Assembly (NCBI GenBank): GCA_963822215.1
Contig: CAWGGX010000005.1
Location: 62,001-126,000, forward strand
Direction: 5' to 3'
DNA: 64,000 nt
Source of the DNA: Roseiarcus sp963822215
GTDB lineage: Bacteria > Pseudomonadota > Alphaproteobacteria > Rhizobiales > Beijerinckiaceae
In this document: positions 34,504-42,872 of the stretch, piece after piece
Numbering within the stretch: position 1 is the stretch's first letter
Layout of the letters: every line of letters begins with the position of its first letter
Notes under the pieces: generated by a model
Told to the model about the DNA's origin: nothing
What the model saw: only the letters and a program-made list of their open reading frames with translations
Database searches by the model: none
Made by a program: the position numbers and the translations under genes

Positions 34504-34614
34504 GTCATCGCGAGGAGCGCGGCGACGAAGCAATCCAGGGTTCGCAGAGCGCCTGACGATCCACTGGATGGCTTCTCCCCGGGCTCTTTGACCCGGGGGT
34601 CGCTCGCAATGACG
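34504..34614. repeat. Intact dispersed palindrome (unoccupied IS110 target)
   Basis: GTCATCGCGAGGAGCGCGG, CGACGAAGCAATCCAGG, then CCACTGGATGGCTTC and GTCGCTCGCAATGAC. The position CGAAG/CAATCC at 34530-34531 is the one occupied by IS110 in the two other copies. Confidence 0.8.
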
Positions 34615-34644
34615 GGAACGAGTTCGACTCGAATTCATCTCGCG

Positions 34645-36192
34645 CTAATTCGTCTGCCAAAGCGAGCAGTCGTGCTCCCGAGAGAACATTTCCGGTGAAA
34701 GCACGAACGACCTGTCGCCGGCCTGGAGCGACAGCACCTGCCCGGCGCCGTTGAACAGCGGCCAGGCTGCTCCATTCTTGTCGGCGGGAACGCCCTGCCT
34801 AACGAAGGCGCCCCAATAGGACTTCATGCTGGACGCGAGGGTCTGCTCGCCCTCGTTGAACAGGGGCGTGATCGGCTCGCCGTTGTTGAAGCTCGGGAAC
34901 AGGTAGGCGAGCTCGGCAGCGTGACCCGCTCCCCATTGGTACGCCCCATGTTCGCGCGTCAGACCGGGACCCGTTCGATGGCCGAATTCATAGGCAAAGA
35001 CCGGCGCATATTTCGAAAGGTCTTGCGTCAATTCAAAGTTCGGGCAACCGCCAATCCCAACAGCAAGACCAGCATCGGTAAAGATCGCTCCCGATAGATA
35101 GGCGCCCGTATACGTATCCGCGCTTTTCGGCCAGGGGTATTCAGCAAGGACCTTGTCGGCCTTTGCCGCAAAAGTCTCGTTGACCCATTTGGCGTAATCG
35201 CTTTCCTGCCAGCCGATGTCGCCTTGTCGGAAAGTGCGGCCCTCGTCGCGATTGGAGCCGATCACGATCGCCACGCGCTGGAAATCCCCCGCAGCCACCG
35301 CCTTGCGGGGCGCCGTCGGCAAGACGCTGGTTCCGTCGGTGGGTAGCGCGGCGCCGCCTGGATAGGGGACATCAATGAGCTTCCCCACCGGAACGGCGCG
35401 CAGGCACGACGCCGCGTCCGGCCCCTGGCAACCGACCTGCTCCGCAATCTGGGCGGCTCTTTTTTGAGCCGCAGCCAGAGGTATGCTGATGCAGGATCCG
35501 CTTTGCATCATCGCCTGAGAAAAGAGCCCGGCCGAACCGGGCGCGGTCAGATGAGCGCAAACAGAATATCCGCCCGCCAACTCGCCCCCGAGCGTGACTC
35601 TCGCCGGATCGCCGCCGAACTCGGCAATGTTCTCGTGAACCCAGTGGAGAGCCGCCTGCTGATCCATCAATCCAAAATCGCCCGAATCCTGAGTGATCGC
35701 GGGATGAGAGAAAAAGCCCAGAGCGCCGAGCCGGTAGTTGAAACTGACCCCGATGACGCCGGTTTTTTCAACGATTTCCGTCATGTCCGCTTGATTCGAG
35801 CTGCCGTTGATGAATCCTCCGCCGTGGATGAAAACATAGACCGGCAGCCTGGCGTCTTGAGAGGTCTTCGTCGGTCTCCAGACGTTGATGAAGAGGCAAT
35901 CCTCCGATTCCGATCGCGGGCCGTTTGTGCTCTTGGCGGCGGCGCAGTAGGCGCCGAAAGCCTTCGCGTCGCGGACATCGCTCCAGCTCTCAACCGGCTG
36001 CGGAGGGCGCCAGCGCTGGTCGCCGACTGGCGCGGCGGCATAGGGAATCCCCAAGAAACCTTCGACGCCGCCATTGCTGAACTCGCGGACCGGACCCGAT
36101 TCCGTCCTCACCACGGGCGCATCCTGCGCTAGGGACGGTTGCCCGGCGAAAGCGATCACGCAGGCCGCAACAGCGAAGCAAAGGGAACGCAC
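34645..36192 (-). CDS. Exported type B carboxylesterase-like protein without nucleophile Ser
   Basis: 515 residues, GTG start at 36192 behind GGGAGG, signal peptide ending near SLAQDAP. Carboxylesterase type B features: FLGIPYAAAPVG, EDCLFINVWRP, VFIHGGGFINGS, NYRLGALGFF, QQAALHWVHENIAEFGGDP and DEGRTF. The elbow reads GGELAGG where active members have GESAGG: Leu205 replaces the catalytic Ser (codon TTG, one base from TCG). Glu and His positions (for example GHAAELAYLF) seem kept. The protein is either inactive, a binding protein, or the base is an error. A cholinesterase-like non-enzymatic role is conceivable. Confidence 0.85.
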   Translation of the reverse strand: MRSLCFAVAACVIAFAGQPSLAQDAPVVRTESGPVREFSNGGVEGFLGIPYAAAPVGDQRWRPPQPVESWSDVRDAKAFGAYCAAAKSTNGPRSESEDCLFINVWRPTKTSQDARLPVYVFIHGGGFINGSSNQADMTEIVEKTGVIGVSFNYRLGALGFFSHPAITQDSGDFGLMDQQAALHWVHENIAEFGGDPARVTLGGELAGGYSVCAHLTAPGSAGLFSQAMMQSGSCISIPLAAAQKRAAQIAEQVGCQGPDAASCLRAVPVGKLIDVPYPGGAALPTDGTSVLPTAPRKAVAAGDFQRVAIVIGSNRDEGRTFRQGDIGWQESDYAKWVNETFAAKADKVLAEYPWPKSADTYTGAYLSGAIFTDAGLAVGIGGCPNFELTQDLSKYAPVFAYEFGHRTGPGLTREHGAYQWGAGHAAELAYLFPSFNNGEPITPLFNEGEQTLASSMKSYWGAFVRQGVPADKNGAAWPLFNGAGQVLSLQAGDRSFVLSPEMFSREHDCSLWQTN

Positions 36193-36357
36193 GATTAACC
36201 TCCCAGCATTGTGTTGTAATGGCTGCGGCTTTGCTGGTCGACCCTCTGGTCGGCAGCGAACCGACTGACGCCGCCATCCTTCAACGTGTCTGCGACAAAA
36301 CGAAGACTGATGTCGTTGGAACGTCGCTTCCCGGCTCGCCTGAAAGGACCCTTCGCC

Positions 36358-37923
36358 TCACGCCACGCCGCGCGTCCGCCCCTGCCAATAGGGCGCGCGG
36401 AGCGCCTTGCGGTCGACCTTGCCGAGCCCGGTGACGGCGATTTGGTGGACGAAATCAATCGACTTCGGCGCCCACGGACCGCCGCGCTTCGCCTTCACAT
36501 GCGCATGCAGCGTGTCGAAATCGGCGCTGGCGCCGGCTTTCAGCACGACGAAGGCCTTCACCGCCTCGCCCCACTTGCCGTCCGGCACGCCGATCACCGC
36601 AGCGGACGCGACGGACGGATGCGCCATCAGCGCGTCCTCGACCTCGCGCGGGTAGATGTTGAACCCGCCCGAAATGATCATGTCCTTAATGCGATCGACG
36701 ATGGTGTAATAGCCGTCCTCGTCCTCGACCGCGACGTCGCCGGTATGCAGCCAGCCGCCGCGGAACGCATCCTCGGTCGCATCGGGGCGTTTCCAGTAGC
36801 CGTTCATCACCAGAGCGCCACGCACGCAGATCTCGCCGGGCTCGCCGCGCTTGACCTCGTTCATCTGCAAATCGAACAGCTTGACTTCGACCAGCGGATT
36901 GGGGCGTCCGCACGAGCCCAGCCGCCGCGGATGAGCGGGGTCGTGGTCGATCTTGCGGAGCGACGTGATGCATTGCGGGGCCTCGGTCTGGCCGTAGAAT
37001 TGCACGAACACGGGGCCGAAAATCGTGATGCCCTCGAGCAGGCGGTCCGGCGACATCGGCGCCGCGCCGTAAATGATCGTCTCGAGCGAGGAGAGGTCGT
37101 AACGGGCGCGAATGTCCTTGGCGTCGATCAGGGCATAGATCATCGTCGGCACGAGCATGACCGTGTTGATTGTCTCGGCCTCGACCGTCCGGCAGAAGGC
37201 CTCGATGTCGAAGCCCGGCAGCACGCGGGTGAACCCGCCGCGCATCAAGGTCGGGAAGATGTTGACTCCGCCCGCGTGCGTGATGGGGGTCGACGCGAGA
37301 TAGCGGATGTCCTGCGGCCACTCCCAGTCGGAAAAGATGATCGCCGACATATTGACCAAGCAGCGGTGCGCGATCATCACGCCCTTCGAGCGCCCGGTCG
37401 TGCCCCCGGTATAGGCGAGCCAGCAGGTCAATTCGGCCTCGGCTTCGTCCGTCAGCGGCGCGGGCTCGACCGAGGTCATCTCGGCCAGAAGGTCGCGGCC
37501 GCCTTCGATCGGCCCGAACGACAGAAGATGCCCGACCCGCGACGCCCGGCCCTGGATGGCGCGGCCGCGTTCGGCGAACTTCTCCCCTTCGACGATCAGC
37601 GCCGCAGCCTCGGCGTCGTCGACGATGAAGGCGTGGTCGTCCTCGGCGGCGAGCGGATGCAGCGGCGTGTAGCGCAGGCCCATGACCGCCGCCGCCGTGA
37701 CGACGGCCCAGGTTTCGACCCGATTGGTCGCCAGCAGCGCCACCCCGTCGCCCTTCCTGAGGCCCAGGCCGCGAAAAACCGCGATCAGGCGCGCCGCCGC
37801 GTCGCCAAGCTCGCGGTAGGTCCAGCGGGTCCGATTGTCGGCCATGGCGGGCCGGTCGGCGTAGCGCCGGATGGCCGATATAAGCATCGCGCCCACTGTG
37901 CCGCCTTGGTGCAGCGATCCCAT
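36358..37923 (-). CDS. AMP-dependent acyl-CoA synthetase/ligase
   Basis: 521 residues of the ANL superfamily. P-loop-like YTGGTTGRSKGVMIAH (A3), YGQTEAP (A5), GWLHTGDVAVEDEDGYY (A7/A8), DRIKDMIISGGFNIYPREVE (A8) and the C-terminal Lys in GLGKVDRKALR (A10). It activates a carboxylic acid as acyl-adenylate and then acyl-CoA; fatty or aromatic acids are possible. An ISAzo13 element ends only 35 bases upstream of its start, so its native promoter may have been replaced. Confidence 0.9.
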   Translation of the reverse strand: MGSLHQGGTVGAMLISAIRRYADRPAMADNRTRWTYRELGDAAARLIAVFRGLGLRKGDGVALLATNRVETWAVVTAAAVMGLRYTPLHPLAAEDDHAFIVDDAEAAALIVEGEKFAERGRAIQGRASRVGHLLSFGPIEGGRDLLAEMTSVEPAPLTDEAEAELTCWLAYTGGTTGRSKGVMIAHRCLVNMSAIIFSDWEWPQDIRYLASTPITHAGGVNIFPTLMRGGFTRVLPGFDIEAFCRTVEAETINTVMLVPTMIYALIDAKDIRARYDLSSLETIIYGAAPMSPDRLLEGITIFGPVFVQFYGQTEAPQCITSLRKIDHDPAHPRRLGSCGRPNPLVEVKLFDLQMNEVKRGEPGEICVRGALVMNGYWKRPDATEDAFRGGWLHTGDVAVEDEDGYYTIVDRIKDMIISGGFNIYPREVEDALMAHPSVASAAVIGVPDGKWGEAVKAFVVLKAGASADFDTLHAHVKAKRGGPWAPKSIDFVHQIAVTGLGKVDRKALRAPYWQGRTRGVA

Positions 37924-37958
37924 GATGATCCTCCCTCGCGTCTTATGCCGTCAGCTTA

Positions 37959-39298
37959 GGACAACCACAACGATAAGTGAATCGGGATTGGCCGTGAATG
38001 GCCATGCGACCTTTTGACTCGGTTGTGGGCGATTCCTCGGCGCGGCGCGGCGCGCTAGCAGCGATTGGATGATCGATTGGCGGGCAATTCGGCAACGTTG
38101 GGAAGCGGACGGTTCGAAACGGGACGAACGCGGTCGTCGGTTGTTTGCGGCAAGCGAGACGCGCGCCGCCGGATGGGGTGGTCTGGCGGTCGTGTCAAGC
38201 GTCACGGGTCTGGCGCGCAGCACCATCGGACGTGGACTGAAGGAGCTCGATGCGCCGCCACTTGCTCCTGGCCGAGTTCGCCGTGAAGGCGGCGGCCCTC
38301 GATCATTGACCGAAACGGACGCAACGCTGCTCGATGATCTCAAGCGCCTCGTTGAGCCGGCGACGCTGGGCGACCCGGCCCGCCCGCTGCTGTGGGTATC
38401 GAAGAGTCTCGACAAGCTGGCGTCCGCGCTTGTCGCCATGGGCCACTCGATCAGCCCCAACAGCGTGCGCAAGCTGCTCATCGAGATCGGTTTCTCACGG
38501 CAGGTCAACCGGAAAGCCGACAAGGGTTCGAGCCACCCCGATCGCAATGCGCAGTTTGAATACATTAACGCCGAAGTCCTTGCGGCTCAGGCGGCTGGCC
38601 AGCCCGTCATTTCCGTGGATACGAAGAAAAAGGAACTGGTCGGCAATTACCGCAACGCCGGCGGCGACTGGCGGCCGAAGGGTGATCCCAAACGCGTGAA
38701 AGTGCACGACTTCGAGGACAAGAAGCTCGGCAAGGTCGCGCCCTATGGCGTTTATGATATTGCCGCTGATGCGGGTTGGGTCAGCCTCGGCATCACCTGC
38801 GACACGGCCGAGTTCGCGGTTGCCTCTATTCGCACTTGGCTCGAAAGGATCGGCCAGGCGCGCTATCCGAAGGCAGGCGAGCTGACGATCACGGCAGATT
38901 GCGGCGGCTCGAACGGCTCACGTGTGCGGCTTTGGAAAGTGGAGCTGCAGAAGCTCGCGGACGAGACCGGCCTTACGATCAAGGTCCGGCACTATCCACC
39001 AGGCACATCGAAATGGAACAAGATCGAGCACCGCCTGTTCTGCCGCATCACGCAGAATTGGCGCGGCCGGCCGCTCACAGACCACGCCACCATCATCGAC
39101 CTCATCGCGGCGACAAGCACCAAGACAGGGCTCAAAGTCGAGAGCGCCCTCGACACGAGGATCTACGAGAAAGGCATAAGGGTCACCAAGGCCGAGATGG
39201 AACACCTCGACATCCGCGGCGATGCGTTCCATCCCGAATGGAACTACTCGGTTGTTCCCCGGCAACCAAAATCGTAGCGTTTATCGTTGCGGTCGTCC
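37959..39298 (+). mobile_element. ISAzo13-family insertion sequence
   Basis: 1340 bp. Inverted ends GGACAACCACAACGATAA (left) and, complemented, GGACGACCGCAACGATAA (right), two mismatches in 18. Direct repeat TTA at 37956-37958 and 39299-39301. The transposase frame is complete. Confidence 0.85.
38069..39277 (+). CDS. ISAzo13-family transposase
   Basis: 402 residues. Typical features: TGLARSTIGRGLKEL (helix-turn-helix-like), GHSISPNSVRKLLIEIGFS, VISVDTKKKELVGNYRNAG with the first Asp, LTITADCGGSNGSRVRLWK with the second, and KWNKIEHRLFCRITQNWRG with the Glu. The frame is intact. It is divergent from the acyl-CoA ligase; outward transcription from the element's left end could read into that gene. 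Confidence 0.93.
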   Translation: MIDWRAIRQRWEADGSKRDERGRRLFAASETRAAGWGGLAVVSSVTGLARSTIGRGLKELDAPPLAPGRVRREGGGPRSLTETDATLLDDLKRLVEPATLGDPARPLLWVSKSLDKLASALVAMGHSISPNSVRKLLIEIGFSRQVNRKADKGSSHPDRNAQFEYINAEVLAAQAAGQPVISVDTKKKELVGNYRNAGGDWRPKGDPKRVKVHDFEDKKLGKVAPYGVYDIAADAGWVSLGITCDTAEFAVASIRTWLERIGQARYPKAGELTITADCGGSNGSRVRLWKVELQKLADETGLTIKVRHYPPGTSKWNKIEHRLFCRITQNWRGRPLTDHATIIDLIAATSTKTGLKVESALDTRIYEKGIRVTKAEMEHLDIRGDAFHPEWNYSVVPRQPKS

Positions 39299-39301
39299 TT
39301 A

Positions 39302-39569
39302 GCGGAGGCTTTGGGGGAGGCAAACACGCTCACACGCCCGCCCCTCCCCGAGGCGTAAGGAGGAGGGCGAGCGCTTGCCCCTTCTCTCCCCAGGGCATTG
39401 GTCTTCAATATGACCGGTGCAGTCTTGGCGGCGTCTCCATCTTATCAAAGACATAAGCGCAAAAAACTGTCACAAAATTCTGTCGAGCGTCGATAATTAC
39501 ACGATATAAATGCGGTAAAATGACAACCGACTGATGGGTCGGAGGATCGTGCGAATCAGCTCGAACTTG
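39302..39569. other. Intergenic region holding 65-bp dispersed element, copy 2
   Basis: No gene. The minus-strand repeat at 39415-39478 matches copy 1. A/T-rich stretch 39486-39530 follows it, as an A/T-rich hairpin neighbours copy 1. Confidence 0.55.
39415..39478 (-). repeat. 65-bp dispersed element, copy 2
   Basis: On the minus strand: TTTTGTGACAGTTTTTTGCG, then CTTATGTCTTTGATAAGATG and AGACTGCACCGG. Clearly related to 21548-21612. Confidence 0.75.
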
Positions 39570-39642
39570 GAGCGGTCTTCGACCATACTGGATTGTCATT
39601 GCGAGGAGCGACCCCCGGGTCGAAGAGCCCGGGGGGGCGAAG
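39570..39642. repeat. Dispersed palindrome, left half beside IS110 copy 2
   Basis: GAGCGGTCTTCGACCA, GTCATTGCGAGGAGCGACCC and GGGGGGGCGAAG up to the IS end. The other half is 41275-41395. Confidence 0.8.
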
Positions 39643-41274
39643 ACTGTATGTCCTTGCGCTGAGGCGGCGGCTCGCCCTCGATGCGCGTTGCGAGGGTTGC
39701 CCGGATAGGCCGGGCGGAGCCTCACGCAAGGAGGACGAGCCATGAAAGATTATAGCGAAGTTTTCGTCGGCATGGACGTGTCGAAGTCGAGTATCGCGGT
39801 AGGGTTGGCTGACGGCGGAGGCGCGGCCGAGGCGAGGTTTCTCGGGGAGATCGAGGCGAACGAGGCTGCGGTGACGAAGCTGGTCCGCCGCCTGTCTGGC
39901 AAGCACGACAAGCTGACGTTCTGTTACGAGGCGGGGCCGACCGGCTACGGTCTTTATCGGCTGATCGGCGAGCTTGGGCATGCGTGCCGGGTGGTCGCGC
40001 CCTCGCTCATTCCGCGCAAGCCGGGCGATCGGGTGAAGACCAATCGCCGCGACGCCTTGAATCTGGCGCGCTTGCTGCGGGCCGGCGAGCTCACCGCCGT
40101 GTGGACGCCGGACGAGCGGCACGAGGCGATGCGCGATCTGGTGCGGGCGCGCTCGACGGCCGCCTTCGACCTCAGGATCAAGCGCCAGCAGACCGGCGCC
40201 TTCCTTTTGCGTCTCGGACGCGTCTATCCCGGTAAGAAGACATGGGGCGGCGCGCACCGGAAGTGGCTGGCGAGCCAAGCTTTCGCCCATCTCGAGCAGC
40301 GCATCGCCTTCGAGGAGCAGGTGGCCGCGATGGACGAGGCGAAGGCGCGCATCGCCCGGCTGGAGAAGGCGATCGAGGAGGCGGTTCCCGATTGGTCGCT
40401 GGCGCCGATGGTCACGGCGCTGATGGCGATGCGCGGGATCGACCTCGTCGCGGCGACGGCGATTCTGGCCGAAGTCGGCGACCTCGGGCGCTTTCGGACG
40501 CCGCGCGAGTTGATGGCCTGGCTGGGGCTCGTGCCCTCGGAGTCCTCAACCGGCGACCGAGTTCAGGCGCTTCGGCATCACCAAGGCCGGCAACGGCCGG
40601 GCGCGCAAAACCCTGATCGAGAGCGCTTGGCGCCATCGCTTTCCTGCGCGCATCGGTCAGGCCAAGCTCGCCCGGGTCGAGGCGGCGCCGCCGGCGGCGC
40701 GGCGGATCGCCTGGAAGGCGCAGATGCGGCTCACCGCGCGCTACCGGGCGCTGATGCGCAAAGGCAAGACGAAGAGCGTCGCCGTCACGGCGGTCGCGCG
40801 CGAACTCGCCGGCTTCATCTGGGCGATCCATCGCGCGCTTGAGCAGGAGCAAGCCGTCGCATGAAGCCGCTCGCTCGCTACAGCGCAATTTGGGAGCGCG
40901 CTTCGCGAGCGGCTTCATGCGATCCCGCGCCATCGCGGGCGGCGCGCCATCGCGTCGACTGACCCCACACAGACCGAGGAGGGATACGGCAGACGGATGC
41001 AACAAACATTGCGCAGCGGCGGGGGTGAAGCCGCGGCAGGGGAACTCCCGAGGATTGCAAGTGGCCGATCGACGCATCGACGCCCGTACGAAGACGTGGA
41101 GCAGCCCCGGACGAAACTCGGACATGCGGAACAAATACGCGTATTAGAGCTTGATCACCGACGTCCAACAGGCCTCGCCCCCACCTCTGCGCAATCATCC
41201 AACGCCATCACTCCGCCCACCCCTGAAGCGGAAACGGGAGGGTGCGTCCGACCCCTTGACGAAGGACATAAGAG
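39643..41274 (+). mobile_element. IS110-family (IS1111-type) insertion sequence, copy 2
   Basis: 1632 bp, one base longer than copy 1 because of the extra T in the transposase gene. Ends ACTGTATGTCCTT and AAGGACATAAGAG hold the same subterminal repeats. Removing it joins GCGAAG to CAATCCAG. The hairpin after the transposase (40860-40921) is repeated as in copy 1. Confidence 0.88.
39742..40864 (+). pseudogene. IS110-family transposase, frameshifted copy 2
   Basis: Identical in protein to copy 1 up to SSTGDRV, then shifted by one inserted T near 40562 (GAGTTC instead of GAGTC). The remaining codons in the original frame run on to the TGA at 40862-40864. The C-terminal Tnp20 domain, with the conserved ITKAGNG segment, is out of frame, so the product (366 residues as read) should be inactive. 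The element could still move with protein from copy 1. Confidence 0.9.
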
Positions 41275-41395
41275 CAATCCAGAGATCGTGGAGCGCCCTA
41301 CGATCCCCTGGATTGCTTCCCCCCGGGCTCTTTGACCCGGGGGTCGCTCGCAATGACGAGGACGCTTCGATTTGATCGAAAACTGCTCTAAAGTC
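41275..41395. repeat. Dispersed palindrome, right half beside IS110 copy 2
   Basis: CAATCCAGAGATCGTGGAGC, CCCCTGGATTGCTTCC, GGGTCGCTCGCAATGACG and CGATCGAAAACTGCTCTAA-like end. Its loop differs from that of the copy-1 palindrome, so the two insertions are in different repeat copies. Confidence 0.8.
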
Positions 41396-41403
41396 ATCCC
41401 ACT

Positions 41404-41997
41404 CTAGTGAGCCGCCGCCCAGTCGAGACCCTGTTCGAGCCGGTCATCGCCCCAGAAAAGCTCGCCGTCCTCGGTCACGAGACTGGGCGCGCCGAAAATG
41501 CCGGTCTCGGCGGCGCGGGCGCAGTCGGCCTTGAGCGCCGCCTTGTTGGGCTCGCCCTGCGCCCGTGCAAGAACCGTCTCCGGGTCGAGGCCAAGGTCCC
41601 CGAGGAGGCGTGCGACGACCGCCCGGTCGCCGATCGGCAGCCCCGCGCCGAACTCGGCGGCGTAGACGCGTCGGGAGAATTCGGCGCGCGCCTCGCCTTC
41701 GAGAGCGAGCGCGACGCGCGCGGCCAAGAGGGGGTTCTGCGGAAAGGGCTGCGGACGGCGGAACGGCAGGTCCCTTGTGGCGCAGATCCGCTCGAGGTCG
41801 CGCCACATGTAGCGTCCCTTGGCGGGATAGAGGTTGAACGGCGAGTCGCGCCACCCCTGGGCCGCAAAGATCGGCCCGAGCAGGAACGGCCGCCAGACGA
41901 GGTCGACCCCACGCGCCCTAGCGAGTGCGGCGACGCGCATGGCGGCGGGATAGGAATAGGTGCTGGCGAACTCGTACCAGAATTCCGCTGCGGCCAT
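41404..41997 (-). CDS. 2-hydroxychromene-2-carboxylate isomerase-like DsbA-family protein
   Basis: 197 residues from ATG 41997 (MAAAEFWYEFASTYSYPAAM). The first strand-loop EFASTYSYPAA carries the glutathione-contact Ser in place of a CxxC. RPFLLGPIF, NLYPAKGRYMWRDLERIC, and GIFGAPSLVTEDGELFWGDDRL complete the kappa-class GST / HCCA isomerase fold. Such enzymes isomerise 2-hydroxychromene-2-carboxylate in naphthalene breakdown, but most chromosomal members have unknown thiol-transfer roles. No aromatic degradation genes are adjacent. Confidence 0.85.
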   Translation of the reverse strand: MAAAEFWYEFASTYSYPAAMRVAALARARGVDLVWRPFLLGPIFAAQGWRDSPFNLYPAKGRYMWRDLERICATRDLPFRRPQPFPQNPLLAARVALALEGEARAEFSRRVYAAEFGAGLPIGDRAVVARLLGDLGLDPETVLARAQGEPNKAALKADCARAAETGIFGAPSLVTEDGELFWGDDRLEQGLDWAAAH

Positions 41998-42058
41998 GAC
42001 GGTCGCCTCCCGCGACGAACGTCGCACGGCTGCGACGACCGCGAAAAGCGGCGCGCTT

Positions 42059-42090
42059 AAAAAAAACCGCCCCGTCCGAGGACGGGGCGG
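42059..42090 (-). terminator. Rho-independent terminator for the small secreted protein gene
   Basis: On the minus strand CCGCCCCGTC, loop CTCG, GACGGGGCGG followed by eight T. It lies 34 bases after the stop of the gene at 42124. Confidence 0.88.
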
Positions 42091-42123
42091 GCGCGAAAGG
42101 AGGCCGGCGACGGCCCCTTAAAA

Positions 42124-42348
42124 TCAGCTCTTCGGCGCGGCCTCGGCGGGGGCGGCGGGCTCCATGCTCTTCTTGGCGGTGTGCTTCTTCGCCTTGTGGG
42201 TCTTGTGCTTCATCGGCTTCGCCGGCATCGAGGTGTCGGCAGGCGCGGAAGCGCCCGCAGCCGGCGTTGTGTCTGTCTGGGCGAGCGCCGCGAGAGGCGA
42301 AAGGGCAAGGGCGGCGACGAGGCCGAAGGCGGCGACTTTCTTGAGCAT
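42124..42348 (-). CDS. Small exported Lys/His-rich protein
   Basis: 74 residues. Signal peptide MLKKVAAFGLVAALALSPLA ending at ALAQ. The mature 51 residues are rich in Ala, Pro, Lys and His (KPMKHKTHKAKKHTAKKSM). No fold is predictable. It resembles its neighbour at 42527 in signal peptide and composition, so the two are paralogues. A role as periplasmic metal- or polyanion-binding peptide is a guess. It is followed by a strong terminator. Confidence 0.65.
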   Translation of the reverse strand: MLKKVAAFGLVAALALSPLAALAQTDTTPAAGASAPADTSMPAKPMKHKTHKAKKHTAKKSMEPAAPAEAAPKS

Positions 42349-42526
42349 TAAGGGTCTCTCCGATGCGGGCTCTTCGGCCCACGGTTGTTCACGGAGAGAA
42401 TTTGCGCTCCCGCGGATGAATTGGGGATGAACGGTCCCCCAACGCGAATGACGGCCCCTCTATGGCCCCAACACTGAACCGTTGCGTTCCGCCCCGCGCC
42501 CGGAGGGAGCGCCGGGTCGGGCGGGT

Positions 42527-42736
42527 TCACATCTTCTGCTGCATCTCGCCGCTCTTCATCATCGGCTTCTTGTGCATCGAATGATGCTTCATCATTGGCT
42601 TCTTCGGCGCCATGGTCTTGTCGGCCATCGGCTTGTCCGACATCGGCGCGGCCGTGGCCGACTGGGCGAAGGCGGCCAGGGGCGAGAGCGCTAGCCCGAT
42701 CGCGAGGCCGGCGGCGGCAAACGTCTTGAGCATCAA
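42527..42736 (-). CDS. Small exported Met/His-rich protein, paralogue of 42124
   Basis: 69 residues. Signal peptide MMLKTFAAAGLAIGLALSPL ending at AFAQ. The mature part carries Met at regular spacing with His and Lys: KPMADKTMAPKKPMMKHHSM and then KKPMMKSGEM. Met/His clusters of this kind are found in periplasmic copper-binding proteins, so copper binding is possible but not shown. It lies 178 bases upstream of its paralogue, in the same direction, and is divergent from aroC. Confidence 0.65.
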   Translation of the reverse strand: MMLKTFAAAGLAIGLALSPLAAFAQSATAAPMSDKPMADKTMAPKKPMMKHHSMHKKPMMKSGEMQQKM

Positions 42737-42872
42737 AACCTCCTTGAGGAGCCACGGCGGCTCAAAGAGGTTTCGCGGGCGACGCCGAGTCTGTTACAGG
42801 CGCGTCGTTCGCTTTTTCGCAGCGGCGCGCGCCGGTTTGACGGCGCGCAAGACGGGCCGGTAGGAAACCCCC

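Noticed and set aside
36286..37959. 557-codon plus-strand frame opposite the acyl-CoA ligase.
   Set aside because: The minus-strand ligase has all its motifs; the plus frame is a GC-driven mirror without domains.
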